A DNA stretch of 64,000 bases from Streptomyces sp. NBC_00078 (GTDB lineage: Bacteria > Actinomycetota > Actinomycetes > Streptomycetales > Streptomycetaceae): positions 2,170,001-2,234,000 of the forward strand of contig NZ_JAPELX010000001.1 of the NCBI RefSeq assembly GCF_026343335.1. The letters run 5' to 3'. Shown piece by piece: positions 26,739 to 34,420 of the stretch (position 1 is its first letter; every line of letters begins with the position of its first letter). A program made the position numbers and the translations under genes. The notes beneath the pieces are model-generated. The model made no database searches and was not told the DNA's origin. It saw nothing but the letters and a program-made list of their open reading frames with translations.

Positions 26739-26878
26739 CCCGCAGCGGCACAACGCGGCAACCGCTCCACGCCACGCCCTCTGAGTTCCGCCGAGCACCT
26801 GCCGCGCCGGCGGGGGCTTTCCGGTCCGCAGCGTTGCGACCGCCTCTCCTTCCGCGCCGCGAGCCGTTGTGAAGGCTG

Positions 26879-27022
26879 GTTTCGCACGTCCTCGACCAGG
26901 GCCGCCTCGCGGAGTCCGGCACCCCGGACGAGCTTCTGGCGAGCGGCGGCATCTACGCGGAGCTGTACTCGCTCCAGGCGGAGCAGTTCACGGTGCCGGT
27001 GCCCGCCCCGAAGGCGGGCTGA
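26879..27022 (+). pseudogene. Terminal 47 codons of the broken ABC exporter
   Basis: The frame [20 protein letters not shown] followed by [17 protein letters not shown] and a TGA stop is the standard end of a fused ABC exporter: the strand and helix after the D-loop/switch-His region. There is no start codon context or upstream ATPase domain. It is collinear and co-directional with the broken gene at 24,330-25,084, so both are best read as two ends of one former gene whose middle (rest of the membrane domain and most of the ATPase) has been replaced. Confidence 0.8.
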
Positions 27023-27051
27023 CGTCACCTGAGACCGCCCCCTGGAGCTGC

Positions 27052-27237
27052 TCAGGCCGTCGCGTCGGCTGCCTCACCCGGGCGGACGATCACCAGGAAC
27101 ATGTCCGTCGCCAGGTCCATGACCACCTCGGCGGGCAGTCCTTCCAGTCGCCGCGCATGCGCGAACTCCTCCGCGGGCCACGAGCCTCGCGGCCCACCTG
27201 CGGGAAAGCGTTCGAGCACTGTTCGCCCGTTCACCAT
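27052..27237 (-). CDS. Small protein of unknown function (61 residues)
   Basis: The ATG at 27237 is preceded by GGAGGTGCGAG, a strong ribosome binding site, which favours this start over a longer frame extending to 27360. The product is acidic with FPAGGPRGSWPAEEFAHARR and ends VVMDLATDMFLVIVRPGE. It resembles short Streptomyces proteins of this general form but I cannot name a family. No signal peptide or membrane helix. It stands alone between the ABC remnant and the DUF899 gene. Confidence 0.65.
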   Translation of the reverse strand: MVNGRTVLERFPAGGPRGSWPAEEFAHARRLEGLPAEVVMDLATDMFLVIVRPGEAADATA

Positions 27238-27388
27238 CTCGCACCTCCAGAAAGCGTCGTTGTTGGAGTTAACGCCTTCCAGGGGCCGAACGCCTCGCTC
27301 AGTTGCGGTACTGAGACGTAGTTGACACTCGTCCACTGCGGATTGTGAGGTTCCGGTCACTGTGCGGTCATATGCGCTACCGAACGTG

Positions 27389-28078
27389 TCAGATCTCGTA
27401 CTCGTCGTGATACCGGATGCGCTCGCTCCCCGCCGGCGCTCCGAGAGTGGACGCGCGCCCCTTGGGCTCCTCCCACTCCTCCTGCCGGCCCAGCGCGGTC
27501 AGGTCGAGGAAGCCCGTGGTCGAGCCGAGTCCGTCGAGGCCGCGCTCATACGTCGAGTAGGTGTGGAAGACCCGCTCACCGTCCCGCAGGAAGCAGCTGA
27601 CACCGGGCCGCTCGACCGACTCCCCCTCGCGCTCCAGGGTCACGTCGAAGTCACGGTTGAAGTCGCTGCCGTACGACGAGTACCAGGGCACCGTCCACCC
27701 CATCCGGGCCTTGAACGGCAGGATCTTCGTGTACGGCGCACGGGAGACGGCCACGAAAGTCGTCCCCCGTGCCCACATATGCGCCAGATGCCCTATCTGG
27801 TCCAGGAACCCCGAACAGCTGCGGCAGCCGGCGTCCCACTCGGGCGCGAACATGAAGTGGTAGATGACGAGTTGAAGCCGTCCCTCGAACAGGTCGGGCA
27901 GGGTGGCCTTCCCGTCGCCGCCCTCGAAGACGTACGCCTCGTCCACCTCGACCATCGGCAGCCTGCGCCGCTCGGCGTTGAGCGCGTCACGCGCGCGTGT
28001 GGCGGCCTTCTCCTTTGCAAGCAGTTCCTCGCGTGCGGCAAGCCACTGCTCGCGCGAGACGATCTCCGGAAGCGACAT
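27389..28078 (-). CDS. DUF899 thioredoxin-like protein
   Basis: 229 residues. The family is a thioredoxin-fold group sometimes annotated as dithiol-disulfide isomerase. Visible hallmarks: SREQWLAAREELLAKEKAAT at the start, RRRLPMVEVDEAYVFEG, YHFMFAPEWDAGCRSCSGF with the CxxC pair, and WYSSYGSDFNRDF. Pairing of the CxxC with the fold suggests redox chemistry, but the substrate is unknown. The start at 28078 has AGGAGGAG six bases upstream. No clear operon; the P450 gene ends 110 bp upstream on the same strand. Confidence 0.9.
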   Translation of the reverse strand: MSLPEIVSREQWLAAREELLAKEKAATRARDALNAERRRLPMVEVDEAYVFEGGDGKATLPDLFEGRLQLVIYHFMFAPEWDAGCRSCSGFLDQIGHLAHMWARGTTFVAVSRAPYTKILPFKARMGWTVPWYSSYGSDFNRDFDVTLEREGESVERPGVSCFLRDGERVFHTYSTYERGLDGLGSTTGFLDLTALGRQEEWEEPKGRASTLGAPAGSERIRYHDEYEI

Positions 28079-28188
28079 GGCTCCTCCTGTACAACGGTCC
28101 GTTCCGGGTGGTGACCGACGGGAGGGGCGGAACTCATCGCCGCTCGGCAGATTTCTTCGGGCAGTTCCGGCAGGTTCTTCGGGCGGGT

Positions 28189-29364
28189 TCAGGTCGAGTA
28201 CGCCACCGGGAGCGTGACCAGGCCACGGGCGCGCAGGGAGCGGCGCCACCGCAGGTCGTCGTCCGCGAGGCCGAGTTCGGGAAACCGCTCCAGCAGAGCG
28301 GCTACGGCGATCTCGGTCTCCGCGCGGGCCAGGGGTGCGCCCAGGCAGTAGTGGATGCCGTGGCCGAGGGCGAGGTGGCCGGAGGCGTCGCGGGTCAGGT
28401 CGAGTCGGTCGGGGCCGGGGAAGCGGTCCGGGTCGCGGTCGGCGGCGGACGGGGACACCCAGACCGTCTCGCCGGCGGGGACGGTGACGCCGCCGATGGT
28501 CACGTCCTCGACGGGGAAACGCCGGATGGCGAGCAGGGCGGGGCCTTCGTAGCGCAGGAACTCCTGGACCGCGGCGGGCAGTTGCGTCATGTCCTTGCGC
28601 AGGGCGGCCAGCTGCTCGGGGTGTTGCAGCAGAGCGAGCACGGCGTTGCCGATGAGCTGCACCGTGTTCTCGTAACCGGCGAAGAGGATGAGGAAGGCGA
28701 GGGACATCAGTTCGTCCTCGCTGAGCCGGTCGCCCTCCTCACGCACGGAGATCAGGTCGGAGAGCAGGTCGTCGGCGGGCGCGCTGCGCTTGTCCGCGAG
28801 AAGCCTGGTGAAGTAGCCGAGCATGGCGACGACCGCTTCTCTGGCCGCCTCGGGCCGCGCAGCCGGGTCCGGGGCGACGAGGGTGTCGGTCCAGACACGG
28901 AAGTCCAGGCGGTGCTGGTCCGGGATGCCGAGCAGGTCGCAGATGACGGTGATCGGCAGGGGCGCGGCGTAGGCGGCGATCAGGTCGGCGGTGCCGTGCG
29001 GGCCGAGCGCGTCGAGGAGTCGGTCGGCGGTGCGGCGGATGGGCGTGCGGAGCTTCTCGATACGGCGGGTGGTGAAGGCGCGGCCGACCAGGCGGCGGAT
29101 GCGGGTGTGGTCGGGCGGGTCCATGTTGAGGAGGTTGGCGTCGAGCGCCGGCGGCAGGGAGAAGCCCTTGTAGGTGCCCGCTGTGGCATGCCGTTTGTCG
29201 AGCGAGAGCCGCGGGTCGGCGAGGGCCGCGCGAGCGTCGTCGTAGCGGGTGACGAGCCAGGCGGGCGTGCCGTCCGGTCCGGCGATGCGGTGCACGGGTG
29301 CGGTCTCGCGCAGCCGCCGGTAGACGTCGTAGGGGTGGTCGAGGAGGCCGTCGGCGGGATCCAT
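28189..29364 (-). CDS. Cytochrome P450
   Basis: 391 residues, typical for a soluble bacterial class I P450. The I-helix oxygen-binding segment is FAGYENT, the K-helix ExxR is in VQEFLRYEGP, and the heme loop LALGHGIHYCLGAPLAR places the thiolate Cys at 340. The sequence around LLNMDPPDHTRIRRLV is also canonical. Such enzymes need a ferredoxin and reductase; none is encoded here. The substrate is unknown, and the surroundings do not form a biosynthetic cluster. The ATG at 29364 (MDPADGLLDHPYDVYRRLRE) lacks a clear ribosome binding site, so translation may depend on an upstream signal I cannot see. Confidence 0.95.
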   Translation of the reverse strand: MDPADGLLDHPYDVYRRLRETAPVHRIAGPDGTPAWLVTRYDDARAALADPRLSLDKRHATAGTYKGFSLPPALDANLLNMDPPDHTRIRRLVGRAFTTRRIEKLRTPIRRTADRLLDALGPHGTADLIAAYAAPLPITVICDLLGIPDQHRLDFRVWTDTLVAPDPAARPEAAREAVVAMLGYFTRLLADKRSAPADDLLSDLISVREEGDRLSEDELMSLAFLILFAGYENTVQLIGNAVLALLQHPEQLAALRKDMTQLPAAVQEFLRYEGPALLAIRRFPVEDVTIGGVTVPAGETVWVSPSAADRDPDRFPGPDRLDLTRDASGHLALGHGIHYCLGAPLARAETEIAVAALLERFPELGLADDDLRWRRSLRARGLVTLPVAYST

Positions 29365-29399
29365 GGGTTCAGCGTAGGGGCGCCCGGGCACCGGCGCGA

Positions 29400-29612
29400 T
29401 CACCTGCCCGACTGCGTGACGCCCTGGGCGAGTTGACCGACGACGCCGAGGACTCCCTGGCCGAAGGCGGTGGGGGCGATCAATATGCCGAACACGAGCA
29501 CGATGGCCACGGTCAGCTTCTCGTCGTTCCTGCTTCGGGCCTCCGTGCGGCGCCCCAGCCGCAGGACGATGATCACTGCGAGCAGCACCGCGACATCGAT
29601 CGTCAGCTCCAC
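29400..29612 (-). CDS. Small two-helix membrane protein, function unknown
   Basis: 70 residues with two hydrophobic segments (about 5-22 and 32-55) joined by a basic loop RRTEARSRNDEK. The GTG at 29612 is preceded by GGGAGG. It ends LGVVGQLAQGVTQSGR, a weakly polar tail. Many Streptomyces encode similar short membrane proteins; no function is known. It lies just upstream of the P450 gene on the same strand, 35 bp away, so the two could be co-transcribed. Confidence 0.65.
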   Translation of the reverse strand: MELTIDVAVLLAVIIVLRLGRRTEARSRNDEKLTVAIVLVFGILIAPTAFGQGVLGVVGQLAQGVTQSGR

Positions 29613-29859
29613 CGGCCGGCCTCCCGTCAGGCACCTGCGTCCCGGCCTTCATGTGTAGCGTGAAACCACTTCGCGTGACGGCCCGGTTACCGGTGGTTGG
29701 CGCCAAAGTACTGCTCTGCGACCGGTTTTCAGGTCTTGTATTCCTGGACGCGTCGGCCATGGCTCCGGTCGAGAAGTGCCGGCATCCGTTCCGCCAACTC
29801 CCGCACCACGGCCGGGACATCAAGGGTGAGCAGCTCGCGGTCGCGCATCAGCACCCGCC

Positions 29860-30826
29860 CGTCGACGGCACCTGGAACCTGGAGAACCTGTACCGGCCCG
29901 GCGGCCCCTTCGGCCCCAAGGACAAGGCCGCCTACGACACGAAACTCGCGGCCCTCGCCGCCGTGATCACGGAGCTCGACCCGGCGCTGCTCGGTGTGCA
30001 GGAGGCCGTCGAGCCCGAGGCGCTGGACGACCTGGTCGGCATGCTGGACGGCGACTGGCACGTCGCGCTGTCGCAGCACCCGGACGGCCGGGGCATCCGT
30101 ACGGCCGGGGCATCCGGGTCGGCTTTCTCAGCCGTACGGCGCTGGAGGTGCTGGCCGACACGAACGCGTTCCCGGCGAAGCTGCGCCCCGTACAGGAGGA
30201 CGACTCGGGTGCGCAGGTGTCGGCGGCGGGGCGCGGGTTCCTCGCGGTGGAGGTCGCGACGGACGCAGGTCCGCTGCGGGTGGCCGTGGCCCACCTGAAG
30301 TCGAAGCTGCTGTCGTATCCGGGAGGCCGTTTCTTCCCTCACGACGAGGGCGAACGGGCCCGTTTCGGCGCCTACGCCCTCTATCGTCGGGCCGCCGAGG
30401 CGACGACCCTGCGCGCTGGCCGACGACCTGCTGGCCGGGGACGGACGCGCACGGGACGTTGCCGTGCTGGGCGACCTCAACGACGAGGTGCAGGCCGCGA
30501 CCACCCAGATCCTGCTCGGCCCGCCCGGCTCCGAGATCGGCACACCGGGCTACGACAAGCCGGACAGGGGCGACGCGGAGCGGCTGTGGGACGTGGCACC
30601 GCTGATCCCCGCCGAGCAGCGCTACTCCCGCGTCGACTCGGGGCGGCGCGAGCTGATCGACCACATCCTGGTGAGCCACCGCCTGGTCCGGCGGGTGACG
30701 GCGGCGGGAACGGGGCTGCCCGGTGAAGGGACGCTGCGGCTGCCGTCGGTGGGGCCGGATCCGGCGGAGCGGCAGGGGAAGCCGGGGTCGGACCATGCGC
30801 CGGTGTGGGTGCGTGTGGGGCAGTAG
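29860..30826 (+). pseudogene. Endonuclease/exonuclease/phosphatase family gene with two frameshifts
   Basis: Three frames together read as one EEP-family protein: GTWNLENLYRPGGPFGPKDK and PALLGVQEAVEPEALDDL, then VGFLSRTALEVLADTNAFPA and VAVAHLKSKLLSYPGGRF, then VAVLGDLNDEVQAATTQI, ELIDHILVSH and SDHAPVWVRVGQ. The metal and catalytic motifs (NLEN, QE, GDLND, SDHAP) all survive. The first break is a 17-bp tandem duplication (30,084-30,100 and 30,101-30,117); the second fits loss of two bases in a CGCG run at about 30,413. The N-terminal start is also missing. The functional protein would have been a DNase or phosphodiesterase. Confidence 0.9.
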
Positions 30827-31089
30827 TTCATGACTGGTCAGCGGCCCCGTTCGTGGTTCAGGCGGGCCAGGAGCAGGTTCGGGTCCGGCTCGGTGGCGAA
30901 GTACGCGTATCGCGGCCGCGAGGTCGCCCGCGCGGCTCACGGGCTCCGGGCCGGTGGCTGACGTGGCCGACGGGCGCCCGGCCGGTGGCTCCCGGGAACT
31001 CAGTGCGCCACGCCGTCCGGCCCGCGATGGGGAGACTCCGGCACTCCGGCACCCCGGCCCTGCCGCGATGCAGTGCTGCGGTGCCCCCG

Positions 31090-33030
31090 CTACACGGCCA
31101 GGGGCAACTCGGGAAGCCGTAGCCTTGTCCGCTCGTGCTCCGTCTCCAACTCAGCCAGAATCAGGGTGAGTTGCTCCCGGTCGCCGTCCGAGAGGCAACC
31201 CGAGTCGTCGAGGTGCACGGCGCAGGAGGTGGTGGCGTCCACGAGCCGTTCGAGGGTGGCGACGACCTCGTCCGCGCCCTCCGAGTGCCGGGCGAGCGCG
31301 GGGAGTTCGGCGGCGGCGAGGACGATGGCGGTATGGGCCTCGGCGAGTGTGCGGTAGGCCTCGCGGCGGAGGGTCCAGCGGGAGGCGCGGGAGTCGGCGG
31401 CGGGTTCGCGGAAGGCGGAGCCGGTTTCGATGTCAGCCGGCGAGCCGGCCGGGCCGGTCGCCGGGTCCGGGTCGTGGGACTCACGGAGGACGTGGGCGAG
31501 GTAGGCGTACGCCGCGCGGCTCGCCGCCGAGACGCGTGCCCGCACTCCCCCGCCCCGCTGCCCCGGCATCGGCAGATGCCCGACGAGGAGCACGATCGCG
31601 CAGGCCAGCAGCGTCTCGCCGATCCTGCTGGCGGAGGCCTGAGGCTCCCCGCCGACCATCACCAGGGCGAGGACGAGGACGGTGACGACCGCGGTCTGGG
31701 CGGCGAAGTGCCGTGTGGCGACGGGGATGAGGGCGCCGCTGACGGCCACGAGCGCGATGAGCCCCTCCGGCCGGGGGAGTACGGCGGCGAAGCCGGCGAA
31801 GAGCAAGGCCCCCAGAACCGTCCCTGCCGCGCGGTTGAGCACTCGGGACGCGAGGGGCCCGAGGTCGGGCTTGACGAGGAAGACGGCAGTGGCGGGCAGC
31901 CAGTACCAGTGCGCGTGCTGCCCGTACCAACGGCTGTGATGCAGAGCCTGCGCGACAGCGGCACTGGCCCCGAAGCACAGGGCGACGCGCAGGCCGTACT
32001 CCCGCCCACCGGCGCCGAAGGTGAGCCGGAGCAGGTCCCGGGCCGACCGCCGCCGGGTGTGCAGGTCACCGCCGTTGCCCTGGTCGAAGGCCTCCGCGGC
32101 GCGCAGCAGGGCGTCATCGAGGGCGCGCAGGGCAGGAGCCGAACGGTTGGGAGCCGGCAGCGGCCCGGTGTGCGTGTTCTCCCGTACGGCGGCTGCGAGT
32201 CGCCGGGGCGCTTCTGACGCCCGCCCGGGGAGGGCCTGCCCGGCCCATGCGAGGGCCGTCGCGGCCTCGCCGAGCGGCAGCGCGGCGGCGTACTGCGCGT
32301 GCAGCCGCCGCTCGGCGGAGGAGGAGGCGTAACGCCGCAGCCGGGGCCCGGCGAGGGCGTCCTGCGCATGGTCGAGGGCGGCGGTGAGCGCGACGCGACG
32401 GGCGGTGGCGTCGTCGGTCCCGACGGCATCGAGGAGGTCGGCGACGGCGTCGTACACGACGGCTACGGCGTCCCGCTCGCCGTCGAACCGGAAGTCGCCG
32501 GCGATGGCGCCAGGGGTCGGAAGGGCGAGGCGCAGCGCGAGCAGCCACCCTGCCCCGGCCAGGAAGGCGAGTGCCCTCAGCCACCCGGCCTCCGGAACCG
32601 GCATCCCGGCACCGACGGCGGAGGCGACGAGCACCTGCGTACCCGCGGCGGAGGCGACGGGCCCGATGGCACTGATACCGCCGGCGACGAGCCCGATGCC
32701 GGTGAGGAGAAGGGTGAGCGCGACCGCTCCGACATGGTCCCCGGCATACGTTCCGGCGAGGAGCCCCCCGGCCCCGGCAAGCGCAGGCAGCCCGAGCCGC
32801 TTGACGGACACCCGACGGCTGCCGGGCCGGTCGTTGATCCCGGCGAGCATGGCGGCGATGGCGGCTACGACGCCGAGGGAGGTGCGGTCGAGAAGGACGG
32901 CGGTGAGGAGGAGGGGGCCGGCGGCGAGGACCCCGCGTACGACCGCGCTCCAGGGAACCGGGCCGCGCTGGGCACGGAGCGCGTGGGCGAGCCAGGGCGG
33001 CGGGGCGAACGGTACGGCGGGGCGGGACAC
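31090..33030 (-). CDS. FUSC-family (aromatic acid exporter-like) membrane protein
   Basis: 646 residues. The N-terminal half has about six membrane helices (residues 20-175), then a cytosolic helical stretch, then a second set of helices (about 345-500) with the FUSC signature WYWLPATAVFLVKPDLGPLA and RVLNRAAGTVLGALLFA. This two-block layout is typical of YccS/AaeB/FUSC exporters that remove small aromatic or amphipathic compounds. The C-terminal tail is charged and helical. The GTG at 33030 has AGGAG at the right distance. No membrane-fusion partner is encoded nearby. Confidence 0.88.
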   Translation of the reverse strand: MSRPAVPFAPPPWLAHALRAQRGPVPWSAVVRGVLAAGPLLLTAVLLDRTSLGVVAAIAAMLAGINDRPGSRRVSVKRLGLPALAGAGGLLAGTYAGDHVGAVALTLLLTGIGLVAGGISAIGPVASAAGTQVLVASAVGAGMPVPEAGWLRALAFLAGAGWLLALRLALPTPGAIAGDFRFDGERDAVAVVYDAVADLLDAVGTDDATARRVALTAALDHAQDALAGPRLRRYASSSAERRLHAQYAAALPLGEAATALAWAGQALPGRASEAPRRLAAAVRENTHTGPLPAPNRSAPALRALDDALLRAAEAFDQGNGGDLHTRRRSARDLLRLTFGAGGREYGLRVALCFGASAAVAQALHHSRWYGQHAHWYWLPATAVFLVKPDLGPLASRVLNRAAGTVLGALLFAGFAAVLPRPEGLIALVAVSGALIPVATRHFAAQTAVVTVLVLALVMVGGEPQASASRIGETLLACAIVLLVGHLPMPGQRGGGVRARVSAASRAAYAYLAHVLRESHDPDPATGPAGSPADIETGSAFREPAADSRASRWTLRREAYRTLAEAHTAIVLAAAELPALARHSEGADEVVATLERLVDATTSCAVHLDDSGCLSDGDREQLTLILAELETEHERTRLRLPELPLAV

Positions 33031-33237
33031 GGGGCTCCTGTCGTCTCGACGATGGCGGGGTGAGCCTTCGGGCGACGGTGGCCGGGCTGTGGACTGGTGT
33101 GGTGTCCACGGTAGAGCGCGTCCTTGGAGAAACAGGGACGCTGGTATTTCCAGAATGTGACGATCGAAGGGAAAGCCGCGTTCTTTATGAACACAATCCC
33201 GCTGCGGCGGCTGCGCGCCCGCGGAAACGAAGGCGGA

Positions 33238-33262
33238 CCCGGGGGCGTAGCCTGCCCCCGGG
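33238..33262 (-). terminator. Hairpin terminator downstream of the tRNA-like RNA pair
   Basis: A perfect 9-bp inverted repeat, CCCGGGGGC and GCCCCCGGG, around a seven-base loop, 38 bases beyond the last outer-stem base of RNA 2. It would end minus-strand transcripts from the conserved gene and the RNA pair; T-rich sequence is lacking, as usual for this genus. Confidence 0.7.
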
Positions 33263-33300
33263 CCCTGTGATGCCGCCCATATTCACACGCCGGCACACTT

Positions 33301-33410
33301 GAGAGTCCAGGTCAGCGTCATGTCGTCGCGTCCTGCCTTTGGACCACCGCACATCGAGCTGTGCGGACTGGACTTGAACCAGCATTTCGACGTACTGGGG
33401 CCTGAACCCG
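33301..33410 (-). ncRNA. Permuted tRNA-like RNA 2, probable YrlA-type Y RNA
   Basis: On the minus strand a complete tRNA core appears in circularly permuted order, 33,392 down to 33,324. It runs CGTCG (anticodon-stem 3' strand), four-base variable loop AAAT, T stem GCTGG/CCAGT with the TTCAAGT loop, acceptor 3' strand CCGCACA, six-base loop GCTCGA, acceptor 5' strand TGTGCGG, TG linker, D stem GTCC/GGAC with loop AAAGGCA, one G, then CGACG, which pairs with CGTCG. Every helix has canonical length. Outside it GTTCAGG (33,401-33,407) pairs with CCTGGAC (33,305-33,311). The ends therefore meet in an extended stem where the anticodon loop would be, as in YrlA RNAs. Confidence 0.75.
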
Positions 33411-33429
33411 GTCGATCCGGCGATCGACG

Positions 33430-33561
33430 GCGAATGCTGAGTCTGGAGCGAGAGTCTGAGATTGATCGCGGTCTGCCTCTGCCAGTTGGGCTACCGCGGC
33501 AAGGAGGTGGTTCTTGATGCCGCGAGGAGGACTCGAACCTCCACTGGAACCGCGCATTCAC
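33430..33561 (-). ncRNA. Permuted tRNA-like RNA 1, probable YrlA-type Y RNA
   Basis: Minus strand, same plan as RNA 2. CGCGGTT begins the core, then variable loop CCAGT, T stem GGAGG/CCTCC with TTCGAGT loop, acceptor 3' strand TCGCGGC, a loop (ATCAAGAACCACCTCCTT), acceptor 5' strand GCCGCGG, TA linker, a three-pair D stem GCC/GGC with GG in its loop, A, then GACCGCG pairing back to CGCGGTT. The acceptor pairs seven for seven with one G-U. GTGAATG (33,555-33,561) can pair with CATTCGC (33,430-33,436) to make an outer stem, leaving a large bulge on the 3' side. A hairpin (33,411-33,428) separates it from RNA 2. Confidence 0.75.
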
Positions 33562-33596
33562 GACAAGCTTCAGCTTCAGCTTGCGCTCTTCGCGCA

Positions 33597-33618
33597 CCCC
33601 GGCCGCAACGGACCGGGG
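33597..33618 (-). terminator. Hairpin between the conserved gene and the tRNA-like RNAs
   Basis: CCCCGG and CCGGGG pair, with an inner CCG/CGG extension around a TTG loop and one bulged T. It lies 11 bases after the stop of the 245-residue gene and 36 bases before RNA 1. It may be a terminator, or a processing signal separating the mRNA from the RNAs. Confidence 0.55.
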
Positions 33619-33629
33619 ATTCTATGAGG

Positions 33630-34367
33630 CTACCCGTTACCGAAGAGGTAGCCGAACACGGCGTCCCCGACCCGCTCATCGACGACATCGACGCCGTTCG
33701 CCTCCTCACGGGCGAACTTCACGGCCTGCTGCAACTTCTCGACCCGGTCGAGGAGTTCATTGACGCGACGGGCCGGAAGCGCACCGGAGAACTTCACGGT
33801 CGTCCAGTACCCGACGGGAATGTCCTCGTAGTAGACCTCGACCTGAGCGGGATGCTTCTCGGTCGCCTCGGCCTTGACGTGGTTACGGGGAACCTTCTTG
33901 GTCCGCAGCGTCCGAACGGGCTCCGTCTTCCAGGCATCCGTCGAAGGGTCCTGAACCCACGCCTCGGAGGCGTCGAGGACGGGCAGCTTCCGTACGAAGG
34001 TGTTGAGGTCGACGAGCTGCTTCTCCAGGAACAGCAGGTAGGACACGGGAACGTCGGCGACGAGCACCCGCCCGTCCACCTTCACGTCGGCGCGGGCGGC
34101 GCAGTTGGCCCAGTCCTTGGTGGCGGTCACGTCGAACAGCCGGGTCAGGGTCGCCGCGGTCTCCCGCAACACACCCTCGGCCTGCACCTGCACCCGCGTC
34201 GACTCGGGCGGCAACTGCTCGCCCTCCTCGTCCTTCGGCTGGTAGGTACGCGAGATTCCGGCCAGCAACGCGGGCTTCTGCAGCCCGTGATGAGCGGCCG
34301 TCAGGTCCTGGTGCGCCTTGGACTTGATGCCCTTCTCCACTGCGATGATCTGATTGAGTTTCGCCAC
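33630..34367 (-). CDS. Conserved 245-residue protein of unknown function next to the tRNA-like RNAs
   Basis: Starts MAKLNQIIAVEKGIKSKAHQ, text I recognise as strongly conserved across Streptomyces and present in some actinophages (I believe catalogued as DUF7873; not certain). No catalytic motif is evident. It is a mixed alpha/beta, fairly polar, cytosolic protein with conserved phrases ALLAGISRTYQPKDEEGEQL, LTRLFDVTATKDWANC and YWTTVKFSGALPARRVNELL, and a C-terminal helix. The GTG at 34367 has no good ribosome binding site, so the message may be leaderless. The two tRNA-like RNAs lie directly downstream in the same direction, suggesting joint transcription and possibly a role in RNA binding or repair; that is inference. 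Confidence 0.8.
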   Translation of the reverse strand: MAKLNQIIAVEKGIKSKAHQDLTAAHHGLQKPALLAGISRTYQPKDEEGEQLPPESTRVQVQAEGVLRETAATLTRLFDVTATKDWANCAARADVKVDGRVLVADVPVSYLLFLEKQLVDLNTFVRKLPVLDASEAWVQDPSTDAWKTEPVRTLRTKKVPRNHVKAEATEKHPAQVEVYYEDIPVGYWTTVKFSGALPARRVNELLDRVEKLQQAVKFAREEANGVDVVDERVGDAVFGYLFGNG

Positions 34368-34420
34368 GTCCGGGACGGTAGCAGCGGGTACTGGAGTTAC
34401 TCGAATGATTATTCGCCGGA

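Noticed and set aside
30838..30936. Minus-strand end reading RYAYFATEPDPNLLLARLNH
   Set aside because: Looks like a C-terminal remnant of a real protein, but it is only about 32 codons long after a stop and I cannot assign a family.
31135..32217. Long plus-strand frames antisense to the FUSC gene
   Set aside because: Gly/Glu/Arg-rich shadows with no start signal or domain.
33467..33554. Looked like one or more ordinary tRNA genes (T-arm and D-arm motifs)
   Set aside because: The 3' half precedes the 5' half, the acceptor end is closed by a loop, and there is no anticodon arm with a loop; it is a permuted tRNA-like RNA, not a tRNA gene.
33301..33561. Possible integration attachment site at the tRNA-like sequences
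   Set aside because: No integrase gene, no duplicated tRNA 3' end, and no foreign block downstream in the window.
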